Shown here in pieces: positions 1 through 8,176 of a stretch of 25,267 nt of DNA (positions within the stretch are counted from its first letter, which is position 1; the number at the start of each line of letters is the position of its first letter). The stretch is from a virus. The translations under genes and the position numbers were made by a program. The notes below the pieces were generated by a model. That model did not search any database. It saw only the letters and a list, made by a program, of their open reading frames with translations, and was not told the origin of the DNA. The stretch is from the IMG/VR virus record IMGVR_UViG_3300006920_000221, positions 1 through 25,267 of that record; one strand, given 5' to 3'.

Positions 1-1
1 A

Positions 2-1099
2 ATGGAATGGAACTACGAAGGATTTATTGACGAGTATGGAATTCCAGTCTTTACTACTCCTGACGTCGACAGACTTACACCAGACGGTGAATTAATAGAT
101 GTAGGCGTAATAGATAACTGGCAAAACGAAGTAGATGGTTTAAAAGACGATCAAGATGCTTTAAATGAATTTTACCGTCAGTTTCCTAGAACTACAGAGC
201 ACGCGTTTAGAGATGAAACAAAAAACAGTATATTTAACTTAGTTAAAATATACCAACAAATAGATTACAATGAAGAGATGACAAACACTCTTGGTATTAC
301 TACGGGTAATTTTCAATGGGTTAACGGTGTTAAAGATTCACAAGTAATATTTTATCCAGACCCAAAAGGTAGATTTAAAGTTAGTTGGGTTCCACCTCAA
401 CAACTTCAAAACAAAGTTGTACTTAAAAATGGTATTAAATATCCTGGTAACGAACACATGGGTGCTTTTGGTTGTGATAGTTACGATATATCAGGTACGG
501 TAGATGGGGTTGGGTCGAAAGGAGCTTTGCACGGGTTAACTAGATTTAGTATGGAGGATGCCCCAGCAAACAGTTTCTTTTTAGAATACTTGTCAAGACC
601 ACCAACGGCCGAGATGTTCTTCGAGGACGTTCTAATGGCTTTAGTATTTTATGGGATGCCTATACTCGCAGAGAACAATAAACCTCGTCTCCTGTATTAT
701 CTGAGACGTAGAGGATATAGAGGATTTAGTATGAATAGGCCGGACAAGATATGGAACAAATTATCTGTTGCAGAAAAAGAAGTAGGTGGAATACCTAACT
801 CTTCAGAAGACATCAAACAAGCTCACGCCGCAGCAATTGAGATGTATATACAAGATCACGTTGGAATGAAGCAAGATGGAACGTTCGGTGATTTGTATTT
901 CAATGAACTACTAAACGATTGGGCAAAGTTTGACATAAACAAAAGAACAAAGCATGATGCATCAATAAGTTCTGGTTTAGCTATTATGGCTAACAATAGA
1001 CATTTATATAGGCCAAATGCAGAGGTTAAAAAACCTCAACTAAATATAAACATTTCTAAGTATAGTAATACTGGAAGTAATTCACAAATAATCAAATAA
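2..1099 (+). CDS. terL: Terminase large subunit, C-terminal part (5' truncated by window edge)
   Basis: This is the nuclease half of the DNA-packaging motor that cuts concatemeric phage DNA and, with its ATPase half, pumps it through the portal. The visible 365 residues begin in the linker after the ATPase domain (FPRTTEHAFRDE at about residues 61-72). The RNase H-like nuclease follows. Candidate metal-binding acids, numbered in this fragment, are D159 (GCDSYD), E208/D209 (FFEDV) and D319 (KHDAS). The Walker A and B motifs are absent because the gene must begin upstream; the ATG at base 2 is probably internal. The stop lies 5 bases before the portal start, so the two are likely co-transcribed. 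The family assignment is firm; the true start cannot be seen. Confidence 0.92.
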   Translation: MEWNYEGFIDEYGIPVFTTPDVDRLTPDGELIDVGVIDNWQNEVDGLKDDQDALNEFYRQFPRTTEHAFRDETKNSIFNLVKIYQQIDYNEEMTNTLGITTGNFQWVNGVKDSQVIFYPDPKGRFKVSWVPPQQLQNKVVLKNGIKYPGNEHMGAFGCDSYDISGTVDGVGSKGALHGLTRFSMEDAPANSFFLEYLSRPPTAEMFFEDVLMALVFYGMPILAENNKPRLLYYLRRRGYRGFSMNRPDKIWNKLSVAEKEVGGIPNSSEDIKQAHAAAIEMYIQDHVGMKQDGTFGDLYFNELLNDWAKFDINKRTKHDASISSGLAIMANNRHLYRPNAEVKKPQLNINISKYSNTGSNSQIIK

Positions 1100-1104
1100 T
1101 AAAT

Positions 1105-3525
1105 ATGGCAGAGTCTGGCATTAAAAGTTATTTCCCGAGTCAAACAGTAGGTGATGCTGAAAAGTTAAGCTACGAATATGGTTTAAAGGTAGCTAAAGCT
1201 ATAGAGCAAGAGTGGTTTAACAACGATAGAAACACCAATAGATACACGGCTAATCACAATAATTTTCACAAATTAAGATTATACGCTAGAGGTGAACAAT
1301 CTATTAAAAAATATAAAGATGAATTATCTATTAACGGTGATTTATCTTATCTTAATTTAGACTGGAAACCAGTACCAATTATACCTAAGTTTGTAGATAT
1401 AGTTGTGAATGGTATTGCAGAAAGAACTTACGATATAAAAGCTTATTCTCAAGACCCTTTTGGTGTGTCAAAAAGAACAGAGTACATGGAGTCAATACTT
1501 GCCGACATGAGGTCTAAAGAAATGAATGAGTTCGTAATGGGTGCTTTTGAAATTAATCTTTATGAAAACGATAAAGATTCTTTACCAGAAACAGAGGAAG
1601 AGTTAGAGTTACACATGCAAATGACATATAAGCAGTCTGTTGAAATAGCTGAAGAACAAGCCTTAAACGTTTTGATGGATGGTAACAATTACGAGTTGAT
1701 TAAAAAAAGGTTTTATTACGATCTTGCTGTCTTAGGTATAGGCGCTACAAAAACAAGTTTCAACACGTCTGAAGGTGTAACTATTGATTATGTTAACCCA
1801 GCAGATTTAGTATACTCACACACTGACTCTCCTTACTTTGAAGACATATATTATGTTGGTGAGGTAAAAACAATTCCAGTTAACGAACTAGCAAAACAAT
1901 TCCCGCACTTAACAGAGTCTGATCTTAAAGAGATAATGGAAAACAAATCTAACAATAGATCAAATTACAACTCTAGAAACTCAACAGAAAAACAAGATAA
2001 CAATAGTATTCAAATCTTATACTTTAACTACAAGACTTACATGAACGAGGTGTATAAGATGAAACAAACTGGTTCTGGTGCGGATAAAATTATAGCTAAG
2101 GATGATTCGTTTAATCCACCAGAAGATATGGAAGGTGGGTACGCTAAAATGTTAAGATCTATAGAGTGTCTTTATGAAGGTGCTATTGTGCTAGGTACAG
2201 AAAGACTACTTAAGTGGGAAATGGCTAGAAATATGATGCGCCCTAAAAGTGATTTTACTAAGGTTAAAATGAACTATAGTATTGTAGCGCCTAGAATGTA
2301 CGACGGTAAAATAGAATCTTTAGTTAGTAGAATAACTGGTTTTGCTGATATGATTCAATTGACTCATTTAAAACTACAGCAAGTGTTATCTAGAATGGTG
2401 CCTGATGGTGTTTATTTAGATGCTGATGGTTTAGCTGAAATTGATTTAGGTAATGGAACAAACTATAATCCACAAGAAGCGTTAAACATGTTCTTTCAAA
2501 CAGGATCTGTTATTGGTAGAAGCTTTACAAGTGAGGGTGACATGAATCCAGGCAAAGTGCCTATTCAAGAAATTACATCTGGATCTGGTGGAAACAAAAT
2601 GCAAGCCCTTATTGGCAATTACAATTACTACTTGCAAATGATAAGAGATGTAACCGGGCTTAACGAAGCTAGAGATGGTAGTACTCCAGATAAAAACGCT
2701 TTAGTAGGCGTTCAAAAACTTGCCGCGGCTAACTCAAACACGGCAACTAGACATATTTTACAAGCTGGTTTATTTTTAACAGCACAAACAGCAGAGTGTT
2801 TGTCTCTTAGAATATCTGATATTATAGAACATTCACCTACAAAAAACGCTTTTATACAAGCAATAGGAGCTCACAACGTAGCGACGTTAGAAGAAATGTC
2901 ACAACTACATTTGTATGATTTTGGTATATTTATTGATCTAATGCCAGATGAAGAAGAAAAAGCAATGTTAGAAAACAATATACAAATGGCTTTACAACAA
3001 AAAAGTATAGAGTTAGAAGATGCTATTGATTTAAGGGATGTTAAAAACGTAAAGTTAGCTAATCAACTATTAAAGATTAGAAGAAAGAAAAAAGAAGAAA
3101 AAGATCAAGCTAGACAAGAGCAAATGATACAAGCTCAAGCTCAAGCGAATGCGCAAGCGCAGCAAGTGGCAGCTCAAGCAGAGGTTCAGAAAAACCAAGC
3201 ATTAACCCAAAATAACGCTCAATTAGAAACTATAAAAGCCGAACTTAATTCTCAAAAAATGACACAAGAGGTTGAGATGAAAAAAGAGTTGATGGCTTTA
3301 GAGTTCCAATACAACATGCAATTAAAAGGCATGGAGGTTGAAGGTGTTAAATCTAGAGAAAAAGAAAAAGAAGATCGTAAAGACGAAAGAACAAAGATAC
3401 AAGCGTCGCAGCAATCAGAAATGATTGAACAAAGAAACAGTGGAAAACCACCTAAAAACTTTGAATCCGCAGGTAATGATATACTAGGTGGAGGATTTGA
3501 TTTAGGTTCGTTTGATCCTAGTTAG
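1105..3525 (+). CDS. Portal protein
   Basis: This is probably the dodecameric head-tail portal through which DNA enters and leaves the capsid. At 806 residues it is in the long portal class seen in short-tailed phages. Portal-like features are the PVPIIPKFVDIVVNGI segment (about residues 88-103), the long central alpha/beta body, and a Gly/Ser loop followed by a helix-rich stretch with GLNEARDG (about residues 490-525). From about residue 640 to 770 the protein turns into a Lys/Glu then Gln/Ala-rich coiled coil, typical of a C-terminal barrel or crown. It sits directly after the terminase gene and before a scaffold-like gene, the standard order. The start ATG has the TAAATATGGC context with no Shine-Dalgarno. 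It is the only gene here ending in TAG, with a TAA two codons further on. Confidence 0.92.
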   Translation: MAESGIKSYFPSQTVGDAEKLSYEYGLKVAKAIEQEWFNNDRNTNRYTANHNNFHKLRLYARGEQSIKKYKDELSINGDLSYLNLDWKPVPIIPKFVDIVVNGIAERTYDIKAYSQDPFGVSKRTEYMESILADMRSKEMNEFVMGAFEINLYENDKDSLPETEEELELHMQMTYKQSVEIAEEQALNVLMDGNNYELIKKRFYYDLAVLGIGATKTSFNTSEGVTIDYVNPADLVYSHTDSPYFEDIYYVGEVKTIPVNELAKQFPHLTESDLKEIMENKSNNRSNYNSRNSTEKQDNNSIQILYFNYKTYMNEVYKMKQTGSGADKIIAKDDSFNPPEDMEGGYAKMLRSIECLYEGAIVLGTERLLKWEMARNMMRPKSDFTKVKMNYSIVAPRMYDGKIESLVSRITGFADMIQLTHLKLQQVLSRMVPDGVYLDADGLAEIDLGNGTNYNPQEALNMFFQTGSVIGRSFTSEGDMNPGKVPIQEITSGSGGNKMQALIGNYNYYLQMIRDVTGLNEARDGSTPDKNALVGVQKLAAANSNTATRHILQAGLFLTAQTAECLSLRISDIIEHSPTKNAFIQAIGAHNVATLEEMSQLHLYDFGIFIDLMPDEEEKAMLENNIQMALQQKSIELEDAIDLRDVKNVKLANQLLKIRRKKKEEKDQARQEQMIQAQAQANAQAQQVAAQAEVQKNQALTQNNAQLETIKAELNSQKMTQEVEMKKELMALEFQYNMQLKGMEVEGVKSREKEKEDRKDERTKIQASQQSEMIEQRNSGKPPKNFESAGNDILGGGFDLGSFDPS

Positions 3526-3552
3526 AATTATTAATTATTATTATATTATATT
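3526..3552 (+). promoter_or_regulatory. AT-only leader (copy 1) before the scaffold-like gene
   Basis: These 27 bases between the portal stop and the next ATG contain no G or C. They share TTATTAATT and a 3' ATTATATT run with the leader at 6338-6364. This may be a translation-initiation leader of Bacteroidota type or part of a late promoter. Low complexity makes chance similarity possible. Confidence 0.3.
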
Positions 3553-4752
3553 ATGGAAGAAGAAAATGAAAACGTAGTCGAAGAGATTACACAAGAAAAC
3601 ACTGAGCAGGTTGATAATACTCCTCAGGTAGATGAAAGTAAGTTTAATAGTGCTGGAGATGACAGTGTTATAAAAATAGATTTAAGTAAACCACCAACAC
3701 CAGTAGAAGAAAATGAAGTTAAAGAAGATAACGCTGACGACAGCGGAGTGGTTGCAGAGCTTGAAAATGCCGAGCCCACACAAGAACAAGAAGAAGTACA
3801 CGCGGAAGCTCAAACACAAAAAGCTCCAACGCTAGAAGAGGTTACTGAAGAAGAGCAAGAACAAGTTGAAGAAATAGCCACAGAAGCACAAGAGGCTATT
3901 CAAGAAAATTTAGAAACAGGTAAACCTTTACCAGAAAACATCCAAAAATTAGTTGATTTTATGGAAGAAACTGGTGGTGATTTAAGTGACTACGTAAAGC
4001 TTAATCAAGATTACTCAAAATTAGATGACACTAGTTTATTACACGAGTACTATAAGCAAACAAAACCTCACTTAGACAATGAAGAAATTAGCTTCCTTAT
4101 GGAAGATACATTCTCTTACGACGAAGATATAGACGACGATAGAGATATACGTAGAAAGAAATTAGCGTTAAAAGAGCAAGTTGCCAACGCTAAAAGCCAC
4201 TTAGACGGGCAAAAGTCTAAATACTATGAAGAAATTAAAATGGGTTCTAAGCTCACGGGTGAGCAACAGAAAGCAGTTAACTTCTTTAATAGGTACAACA
4301 AGGAAACAGAAGAGCTGAACAAATCTGCTGAATCAAATCGAAATAGTTTTATGAAAAAAACCAATGAGGTTTTTAACAACAAATTCAAAGGTTTTGAATA
4401 TAACGTTGGGGATAAAAACTATAGATTTAATGTTAAAGATGTGGACAAAGTTAAATCTGAACAAAGTGATATTAATCAATTCATGACAAAGTTTGTTAAT
4501 GAAGATTCCACTTTAAAGGATCCAAACGGGTATCACAAAGCTTTATTTACAGCGGGTAATCCTGATGCTATAGCTAAGCATTTTTACGAGCAAGGCAAGG
4601 CAGATGCTATGAAAGATAGTATTGCAAAAGCTAAAAACGTAGACATGAATCCTAGACAGTCTCATAAAACAATAGAGACTGGTGGGTTAAAGTTTAAAGT
4701 ATTAGGCGATGATTCTTCTGATTTTAAGTTTAAAATTAAAAATAGAAAATAA
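3553..4752 (+). CDS. Putative scaffolding/capsid assembly protein
   Basis: The product has 399 residues. The first 145 or so are very rich in Glu, Gln and Asp and look disordered. The rest is charged and mostly helical (for example the region around YDEDIDDDRDIRRKKLALKE), and the last 30 residues are basic and Lys/Phe-rich (KFKIKNRK at the end). An acidic, helical, low-complexity protein encoded between portal and major capsid protein is the usual place and character of a scaffold, which would bind coat protein through a basic C-terminus. This rests on position and composition, not on a recognised domain. It could instead be a minor head protein. No protease is visible in the window. Confidence 0.5.
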   Translation: MEEENENVVEEITQENTEQVDNTPQVDESKFNSAGDDSVIKIDLSKPPTPVEENEVKEDNADDSGVVAELENAEPTQEQEEVHAEAQTQKAPTLEEVTEEEQEQVEEIATEAQEAIQENLETGKPLPENIQKLVDFMEETGGDLSDYVKLNQDYSKLDDTSLLHEYYKQTKPHLDNEEISFLMEDTFSYDEDIDDDRDIRRKKLALKEQVANAKSHLDGQKSKYYEEIKMGSKLTGEQQKAVNFFNRYNKETEELNKSAESNRNSFMKKTNEVFNNKFKGFEYNVGDKNYRFNVKDVDKVKSEQSDINQFMTKFVNEDSTLKDPNGYHKALFTAGNPDAIAKHFYEQGKADAMKDSIAKAKNVDMNPRQSHKTIETGGLKFKVLGDDSSDFKFKIKNRK

Positions 4753-4777
4753 ATTAACAATTAAAACATTTTAAAAA

Positions 4778-6292
4778 ATGGCAATTACAAGCGCAGCAGC
4801 TGCGAATTTGACACCTTCACCGGTGAAAAAAGCGATAGCTAGCAATTACATGGACTTCGCTGGAGGTACTAATGGATGGGCAGATCAATATCTACCAGAC
4901 GTTATGGCTAAAGAGGCAGAAGCTTATGGAAACAGAACGATGGCAGGATTCTTAAGACAAGTTGGTGCTGAAGAAGCAATGCAATCAGATCAAGTTATTT
5001 GGTCAGAACAAGGTAGATTACACTTAGCATACAAAGGTCACATAACACATGATGATGACACTGCAAATACAGTTGGTGGTGTTTCAGCTACTAATGCGGG
5101 TGGTCAAATCGGTATTGATACTGATATTGATGGTAGAGCAATTTCTACTACTCACGGTATTAGAATTAACGATATTTTATTAATCGCTGATTCTAACACT
5201 ACAGCTACTGTATTGGTAGTAAGCGATCCTGTTGGAGCAGCATCTTTTGATGTAGTTCTTTATGACGCTGGATCTTCTACAGCAACTTTAGCAAACGCAG
5301 GTTTTGCACAAGGTTCTGATGGTGATGCTGATATTACTATATTAGTTATTGGATCTGAATTTGGAAAAGGAGCAACTGGTAGAGTTGGACAAAACGAACC
5401 AGATCACAAGACTTATTCTAACAAGCCAATTATCTTAAAAGATAAGTATGCTGTGTCAGGTTCTGATACTGCTTCAATTGGTTGGGTAGAAGTTTCTAGT
5501 GAAGATGGTACTGGAGGTTACTTATGGTATGTTAAAGCTGAAGCTGAAACTAGAATGAGATTTAACGATTACTTAGAAATGTCAATGTTGGAAACGGTTC
5601 CAACTGATTCTTCTGAGTCTCTTGTTGATTCTTACTTTGGGTTTACAGGTGGTGCTGATGGTACTACTGGTCACCAAGGTTTATTTAACGCTATTGAAAC
5701 TAGAGGTAACCAAACTTCTGGTGTTACTGGTGTTAACGCTGCTACTGATTTAGCTGAGTTTGATGCTATCTTAGCAGAACTTGACAAAAACGGTGGTATT
5801 GAGGAAAACATGATGTTCGTGAATAGAGCAACTGCTCTAGCAATGGATGATATGTTAGCTTCTATGAATTCTTACGGAGCTGGTGGTACTTCTTACGGGG
5901 TATTTGACAACTCTGAAGATATGGCTTTAAATTTAGGTTTCTCTGGTTTCAGAAGAGGTTCTTATGACTTCTACAAGTCTGACTGGAAATACTTAAACCA
6001 ATTAGATGGTAGAGGTGGTATTAACGCTGCTAACACTGTTGGAGCAATTCGTGGGGTTATGGTACCAGCTGGTACATCTTCAGTTTATGACCAAATGTTA
6101 GGTAGAAACTTAACGCGTCCATTCTTACATGTTAGATATAGAGCTTCTGAAACAGATAACCGTTACATGAAAACATGGGTTACTGGTTCTGTTGGAGCTG
6201 TTACTTCTGACTTAGACGCAATGGAGGTACACTACTTATCTGAAAGAGCATTAGTTACTCAAGGAGCAAACAATTTCTTCTTAATGAACTAA
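4778..6292 (+). CDS. Major capsid protein (HK97-fold type)
   Basis: This is probably the main shell protein of the head. It is 504 residues long, the size seen for crAss-like and related marine podoviruses. An Ala-rich N-terminal arm (residues 1-20) is followed by a segment like an HK97 E-loop (DQVIWSEQGRLHLAYK, about 71-86). A Thr/Val/Asp-rich beta segment (about 92-205) may be an insertion domain. Next come the spine-helix and P-domain region (EAETRMRFNDYLEMSMLE) and an A-domain-like stretch with NRATALAMDDMLASMN. Codon use is strikingly uniform (GCT, TCT, GGT, ACT, AAC), as expected of the most highly expressed gene. The leader before the ATG is A-rich (TTTTAAAAAATGGC), typical of strong Bacteroidota starts. 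A strong terminator follows at once. Confidence 0.9.
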   Translation: MAITSAAAANLTPSPVKKAIASNYMDFAGGTNGWADQYLPDVMAKEAEAYGNRTMAGFLRQVGAEEAMQSDQVIWSEQGRLHLAYKGHITHDDDTANTVGGVSATNAGGQIGIDTDIDGRAISTTHGIRINDILLIADSNTTATVLVVSDPVGAASFDVVLYDAGSSTATLANAGFAQGSDGDADITILVIGSEFGKGATGRVGQNEPDHKTYSNKPIILKDKYAVSGSDTASIGWVEVSSEDGTGGYLWYVKAEAETRMRFNDYLEMSMLETVPTDSSESLVDSYFGFTGGADGTTGHQGLFNAIETRGNQTSGVTGVNAATDLAEFDAILAELDKNGGIEENMMFVNRATALAMDDMLASMNSYGAGGTSYGVFDNSEDMALNLGFSGFRRGSYDFYKSDWKYLNQLDGRGGINAANTVGAIRGVMVPAGTSSVYDQMLGRNLTRPFLHVRYRASETDNRYMKTWVTGSVGAVTSDLDAMEVHYLSERALVTQGANNFFLMN

Positions 6293-6304
6293 TCATTATA
6301 TTTT

Positions 6305-6340
6305 AAAAGATCGAGGCTTCGGCCTCGACCTTTTATTTTT
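6305..6340 (+). terminator. Rho-independent terminator after the capsid gene
   Basis: A perfect 7-bp stem, TCGAGGC / GCCTCGA (6311-6317 and 6322-6328), closes on a UUCG loop with a C-G closing pair, an exceptionally stable tetraloop. Beyond an A/C mismatch the stem continues as AAAAG / CTTTT, and a T-rich run follows. It lies 13 bases after the capsid stop and would end or attenuate the capsid transcript. Confidence 0.88.
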
Positions 6341-6364
6341 ATTAATTTTATTATATATTATATT
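6338..6364 (+). promoter_or_regulatory. AT-only leader (copy 2) after the capsid terminator
   Basis: This G/C-free 27-base stretch between the terminator and the ATG at 6365 closely matches the leader at 3526-3552. Both carry TTATTAATT near the 5' side and ATTATATT just before the ATG. Its place right after a terminator would suit a fresh promoter, but no TAnnTTTG-type Bacteroidota -7 element is present. Confidence 0.3.
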
Positions 6365-7225
6365 ATGGCAAAAAAACAAAAAACAGAAAAGGCTGTAGAG
6401 CCTTTAATAGAAAAAGACTTCGAAGAAGTTATGGTGGAAACTCCACCGGTTGTTAAACAACCAAAAAAAGAAATAGTTGCAAAAACTGCACCTACAAAAG
6501 AAAACAAGTGGGAGATAAAAAATAGAACTTATCTTTTGAAAAGCCACAAAAAACCTTTAAGTAAATTAATAAAATCTGCGGGTATTTATTATTTTGATGA
6601 AGAAGCAGGTTATGAGAGAGAGTTAAAGTATTGTGAAAACCAAAGAACATCATTTGTTGATGAGATGGTTGGTGACCAAAGACTTTCTCACATTATATTT
6701 AGAAATGGAGCTTTAGTTGTTCCTAAAAATAAAGTTGTTTTGCAAAAGTTTTTATCTTTATATCACCCTCATAGAGATAAGGTTTTTTATGAACTAAAAC
6801 CCCAAGTTATAGCTCAAGACGAGTTAGTAGATATTAACCTAGAAGTAGATGCTTTAATAGCAGCTAGAAATATGGACATTGACATGGCAGAAGCAGTTAT
6901 GCGTGCCGAGATCGGTTCTAAGGTATCTAAGATGAGTTCTAAAGAACTTAAAAGAGATTTGCTTATATTTGCTAAGAAAAACCCAGCGTTACTCTTAGAT
7001 TTAGCTAGTGATGCTGATGTTCAACTTAGAAACTTTGGTATTAAAGCAACTGAAATGGGAATACTAAAACTATCTCAAGATCAAAGAACTTTCTCATGGG
7101 GTTCTAATAATAGAAAGTTAATGAACGTTCCATTCGATGAACACCCTTATTCAGCTTTAGCCGCTTGGTTTAAAACTGACGAAGGTATGGAAATCTACTC
7201 TAACATAGAGAAAAGATTAAATTAA
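6365..7225 (+). CDS. Conserved-looking structural-module protein of unknown function
   Basis: I cannot assign a function to this 286-residue protein. The first 50 residues or so are Lys/Glu/Pro-rich and probably disordered. A compact folded region follows, starting near NKWEIKNRTYLL. It has aromatic and charged runs such as YYFDEEAGYERELKYC, a helical part around ELKRDLLIFAKKNPALLLDLA, and a distinctive C-terminus with DEHPYSALAAWFKTDEG. The strong, non-repetitive sequence character suggests a conserved phage family rather than a variable accessory protein. It sits between two cUUCGg hairpins, so its transcript level may be set apart from that of its neighbours. Position suggests a head-completion or minor capsid role; this is inference only. 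Confidence 0.8.
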   Translation: MAKKQKTEKAVEPLIEKDFEEVMVETPPVVKQPKKEIVAKTAPTKENKWEIKNRTYLLKSHKKPLSKLIKSAGIYYFDEEAGYERELKYCENQRTSFVDEMVGDQRLSHIIFRNGALVVPKNKVVLQKFLSLYHPHRDKVFYELKPQVIAQDELVDINLEVDALIAARNMDIDMAEAVMRAEIGSKVSKMSSKELKRDLLIFAKKNPALLLDLASDADVQLRNFGIKATEMGILKLSQDQRTFSWGSNNRKLMNVPFDEHPYSALAAWFKTDEGMEIYSNIEKRLN

Positions 7226-7231
7226 CAACAA

Positions 7232-7266
7232 AATAATATGGTTGCCCTTCGGGGTGACCATTTATT
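7232..7266 (+). terminator. Second cUUCGg hairpin (terminator or attenuator)
   Basis: Bases 7238-7261 fold into a 10-bp stem closed by TTCG (7248-7251). It has CCC/GGG next to the loop, two G-U wobbles, and ATGGT/ACCAT at the base. With T7237 bulged, AATAA / TTATT (7232-7236 and 7262-7266) adds five more pairs. A T-rich stretch follows (TTTAATTTTATG). An ATG at 7238 lies inside the stem, so it is unlikely to be the start of the next gene. Confidence 0.75.
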
Positions 7267-7279
7267 AAAATTTAATTTT

Positions 7280-7444
7280 ATGACAAAGAAATCAAAGGGT
7301 TTAGGAGACTCAATAGAAAAAATTACAAAAGCAACGGGAATAAAAAAGGTTGTAGACACGGTTAGCAAGATAACTAAAAAACCCTGTAATTGCGGTCAAA
7401 GAAAAGATACTTTAAATAGATTATTTCCTTACAATAATAAATAA
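7280..7444 (+). CDS. Small basic CxC protein
   Basis: This 54-residue Lys-rich protein contains GLGDSIEKITKATGIKK and then PCNCGQRK, followed by LNRLFPY near the end. The CxCxxR...LNxLFPY arrangement is one I associate with small phage and bacterial proteins of unknown function; two close Cys could bind a metal in a dimer. The ATG at 7280 is preferred over the in-frame ATG at 7238. The earlier one is buried in a stable hairpin, and the 14 extra residues it would add are encoded mainly by that stem-loop. The gene ends 5 bases before the next start. Function is not known; position suggests a minor virion or assembly factor. Confidence 0.7.
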   Translation: MTKKSKGLGDSIEKITKATGIKKVVDTVSKITKKPCNCGQRKDTLNRLFPYNNK

Positions 7445-7449
7445 AAAAT

Positions 7450-8172
7450 ATGATATTCGTAGATACAGTATACCAAAGGGTTTTAGCATTAGCTAACAAA
7501 GAGCAAAGAGGTTACATAACACCTCAAGAGTTTAATTTATTTGCTTGTCAAGCTCAGTTAGAAATAATAGAACAGTATTTTTACGATATAAATAGATTTG
7601 GTAGGTTTCATGGTAATGACACGGAATACTCTGACATGCTTAATTTGATTAACGAAAAAGTTTTAGAAATAACTACATCTGCAACATTGAGTGTAACAGC
7701 AAATACTGGTGTAGCATCTTTGCCAGATGATTTATACAAATTAGGTACAGTAATAATGGGTGGTGTTGAGGCTGACTTTATGAGTGCTAGTGAAGTTGTT
7801 AAGTTAAATAACTCAAAATTAACTAAACCTTATTTTACCGAAGGTATTAAAGGCGTTAGATCGCCCGTGTATACAAAACAGGCGGATAATATAACTTTAT
7901 TTCCACTTCCAACATCCACTTATTTACAAAGTCTAACTACATCTATAACGTATATTGAACAACCTAAGTGTCCTTATTGGGGTTATGTTGTTGTTGATGA
8001 AAAAGCTATGTATAACGAGGGCGCTTCAGTTAATTTTATATTACACGCTTCTGAAGAATCAGAGTTGGTTAATAGAATACTAGGTTTATCCGGTATTACA
8101 ATACAAAAACCAGAATTAACATCCGCTGCATTACAACTTGAGGGAACAAAACAACAAATTGAAAAACAATAA
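7450..8172 (+). CDS. Head-tail connector/ring protein (tail adaptor-like)
   Basis: This is probably the ring or adaptor that docks onto the portal at the start of the short tail. The 240-residue product opens with a helical segment, VYQRVLALANKEQRGYITPQ, then EFNLFACQAQLEIIEQYF. Such an N-terminus recurs in structural proteins of marine and crAss-like phages. A beta-rich C-terminal half follows (ATLSVTANTGVASLPDDLYKL, then ITLFPLP and TSITYIEQPKCPYWGYV), ending in a short Gln-rich helix. Its place after the capsid gene and before the second ring gene and nozzle matches the adaptor position in this phage type. The assignment rests on recognition of family style and synteny; no catalytic role is expected. 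Confidence 0.68.
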   Translation: MIFVDTVYQRVLALANKEQRGYITPQEFNLFACQAQLEIIEQYFYDINRFGRFHGNDTEYSDMLNLINEKVLEITTSATLSVTANTGVASLPDDLYKLGTVIMGGVEADFMSASEVVKLNNSKLTKPYFTEGIKGVRSPVYTKQADNITLFPLPTSTYLQSLTTSITYIEQPKCPYWGYVVVDEKAMYNEGASVNFILHASEESELVNRILGLSGITIQKPELTSAALQLEGTKQQIEKQ

Positions 8173-8176
8173 ATAA

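Noticed and set aside
3523-3534. TAG at the portal end as a recoded (sense) codon, as in some crAss-like phages
   Set aside because: Readthrough would add only two codons before TAA, and no other gene in the window has an in-frame TAG or TGA, so the standard code explains everything.
7238-7444. Longer 68-codon version of the small CxC protein
   Set aside because: The extra N-terminus is encoded by a stable cUUCGg stem-loop and the start codon lies inside the stem; the ATG at 7280 is more plausible.
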